From NCBI GenBank assembly GCA_016866305.1, contig VGMX01000005.1:62001-126000 (forward strand): 64,000 nt of DNA, given 5' to 3'. Each line of letters begins with the position of its first letter. Within the stretch, counting starts at the first letter, position 1. The notes under the pieces are model-generated. The model was not told where the DNA came from. It saw only the letters and a program-made list of their open reading frames with translations, and did no database searches. This stretch comes from Chlorobiota bacterium. Its GTDB lineage: Bacteria; Bacteroidota; Chlorobiia; Chlorobiales; Chlorobiaceae. Positions 63,301 through 64,000 of the stretch are shown here, one piece after another. The translations under genes were made by a program, and so were the position numbers.

Positions 63301-64000
63301 CCCGGGCGCTGAGCGCTAAATCCGCTGAAGCCCTTTCGCAGGAGCTTGAAACTGTTTCGGAAAAACTCGCCACATTGCAACCTGCTGTTGCCGGACTGCG
63401 GTTGCGCCTTCAGGAGCATCGGCAGGCAGAGGAACGGCTGCGTGAAAAAAAAGCGGCGCTTGCGGTACAGCAGGCTGAATATGTGCGATGGACGGCTCTC
63501 GACCAGATGATCGGTTCAGCCGACGGCAAGAAATTCCGCAACTTCGCACAGGGGCTCACCTTCGAGATCATGCTCGGTCATGCCAACCGGCAGCTTGCCT
63601 CCATGACCGACCGCTACCTGCTTGTCCAATCCGCGGAACATCCTCTTGATCTCGACGTGATCGATACCTGGCAGGCCGGGGAGGTGCGTTCCACAAAAAA
63701 CCTTTCGGGAGGGGAGAGCTTCATCGTAAGCCTGGCGCTTGCGCTCGGACTTTCGCAGATGTCGAGCCGCAAGGTCCGGGTCGATACGCTCTTTCTCGAC
63801 GAAGGATTCGGAACACTTGACGAAGAGGCGCTTGATACCGCGTTGCAGACGCTTGCCGCTCTGCGGCAGAACGGCAAGGTCATCGGCATCATCTCCCATG
63901 TGCCGGCCATAAGGGAGCGCATTCCGGCCCGCATCCGCGTGCACCCTGTTTCCGGCGGTCGCAGCCGCCTTTCCGGTCCCGGCGTAAGCGGCAGGATCGA
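60333..64000 (+). CDS. sbcC: SbcC ATPase subunit (3' end cut by window edge)
   Basis: More than 1220 codons visible, running off the window. Walker A is AITGPTGSGKSTLLDAVSLALYGQTPR, followed by FGQFTRSMLLAQGDFAAFL (Q-loop). Long coiled coils flank the zinc-hook motif LQEGDPCPLCGSLHHP near the middle. The C-terminal head has STKNLSGGESFIVSLALALGLS (signature) and VDTLFLDEGFGTLDEEALDTALQTL (Walker B and D-loop). SbcC-SbcD is the bacterial Rad50-Mre11 nuclease. Size and order match the family, and only the last residues should be missing. Confidence 0.96.
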   Translation, partial: MKILSLHFKNLNSLFGEWFVDFSAPEYMSDGIFAITGPTGSGKSTLLDAVSLALYGQTPRLGRITKSSNEIMSRRTGECFSEVVFETATGRYRCRWSQHRARKSPTGELQHPKHEISDALTGKIIESKLQETLAAVERHSGMDFGQFTRSMLLAQGDFAAFLQASCDERAPVLEQITGTEIYSLVSVRVHERTRTEQMKIDVLRSECAGILPLGEEELAATEAAVKDKEAEESGLFRMQRETEAALGWLRQIAVMKAELTAMEDDFRELARLEEGFRSELERLELARCAAPFETVCAEIQQLQLLQDRESAEQAALRTDLEQAETVLAERTQTFLQAGKQVGKLKEEVQNLMPVIRRVRELDHELSAKREMCREMERTIGDIRDRMTASVTATLRLQEETARERKTAGESEAYLAAHAPDAALAASLSGIEEGIRRLDDLQVVERDALLECEKVRKQRDEAGEILRNLEPESKPSKSALEACRKRLQALAESLDALLAGSDMSALRRKTEGLAERLRMLESLSEHFSAEADLTRRLASCTERMHLIGTMGSAARKEIEKLVLVQQREEEIVEGLEREAGLQVKIRSLEEQRTRLQEGDPCPLCGSLHHPYAVGGVPVKGDEGERLRHARTALQETVVRVHALHVEIAGLEKEREHHELETGNLQTALGRERRDSGDLLHRLGIGGEPVPEETDVLVSRARSGLSELREKLEEAERLFAERALFEEEERQLSGTCNAAVRSEEAAAYALKSASLEVEKAEQSLFLASERKSAFRNTLWRQLSVFGIRPETDQTPADALQHLKVRLDRWRKAEERRVAAHQRIDLLAGTLRVQQEVHEAASKELAEKQHQLATLEQSAHVLGEERRKLFGERCPDDEELQLARACRQAETLLEETRSQRDDQSHRIGDLSARLAMLAGSSDRRAKEIDGKRARLLHEIALKGFPDFGSLLSALLGREAMQALERQAETLSARRIGLQTLQGERRSKLQQEEARALSAKSAEALSQELETVSEKLATLQPAVAGLRLRLQEHRQAEERLREKKAALAVQQAEYVRWTALDQMIGSADGKKFRNFAQGLTFEIMLGHANRQLASMTDRYLLVQSAEHPLDLDVIDTWQAGEVRSTKNLSGGESFIVSLALALGLSQMSSRKVRVDTLFLDEGFGTLDEEALDTALQTLAALRQNGKVIGIISHVPAIRERIPARIRVHPVSGGRSRLSGPGVSGRI

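Noticed and set aside
1-64000. CRISPR arrays
   Set aside because: No regularly spaced repeat-spacer pattern was seen; the tandem repeats found (38738, 46424) are contiguous and coding.

Overview
The window looks like chromosomal DNA from a green sulfur bacterium (Chlorobiaceae, Chlorobium/Pelodictyon-like). The pointers are a two-subunit 2-oxoacid:ferredoxin oxidoreductase (korA-korB, reductive TCA type), a sulfide:quinone oxidoreductase, GC-rich codon use, dense ATGA-coupled operons and several small secreted or membrane proteins. This assignment is inferred from gene content; there is no rRNA or photosystem gene here to confirm it.

Layout. 1-4110: SRAP/YedK-like DNA-crosslink protein (cut by the window edge), SRPBCC protein, korAB, pterin carbinolamine dehydratase. 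4340-5150: N-terminal relic of a restriction gene, a strong terminator and an orphan protein. 5229-9965: divergent units, a GCS2-like ligase with an M14 carboxypeptidase (minus strand) and two coupled TPM-domain proteins (plus strand). 10376-17184: small SPKPKPN-repeat peptide, two HAD phosphatases, GH18-like secreted protein, htpX, secreted proteins, a VWA protein, tRNA-Val(CAC) flanked by two paralogous micro membrane proteins. 17174-23779: YyaL/DUF255, MsrB-MsrA lipoprotein, RmuC, orphan HigA, sulfide:quinone oxidoreductase. 24285-28517: YbjN-like protein, a radical SAM enzyme directly downstream of a protein with an NHLP-type leader motif (a possible new RiPP pair), a DUF4403 protein split in two, and small genes. 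29130-41275: photolyase, frameshifted DUF389 protein, PH-domain protein coupled to recC-recB-recD.

41395-56759 is a defence and accessory island. It starts with an intact type I restriction-modification operon (hsdR-hsdM-AlbA/Schlafen-like-hsdS-AAA/TOPRIM ATPase). An AT-rich helicase with a nuclease-like N-terminus follows, then mobile-element debris, a DUF3800 protein, a dead type III-like methyltransferase and a 233-bp direct duplication that copies the tail of a mazF toxin gene. Two toxin-antitoxin pairs close the island. 57063-64000 returns to core DNA with an ion channel, sbcD, an old-yellow-enzyme-type flavoprotein and sbcC (cut at the edge).

DNA end processing and repair is heavily represented: recBCD, sbcCD, rmuC, photolyase and SRAP lie within 64 kb, and the restriction island sits directly after recD. 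Redox and envelope maintenance (Msr, HtpX, SQR) is the second theme. The most original candidate is the radical SAM/NHLP-leader pair at 24779-26418.
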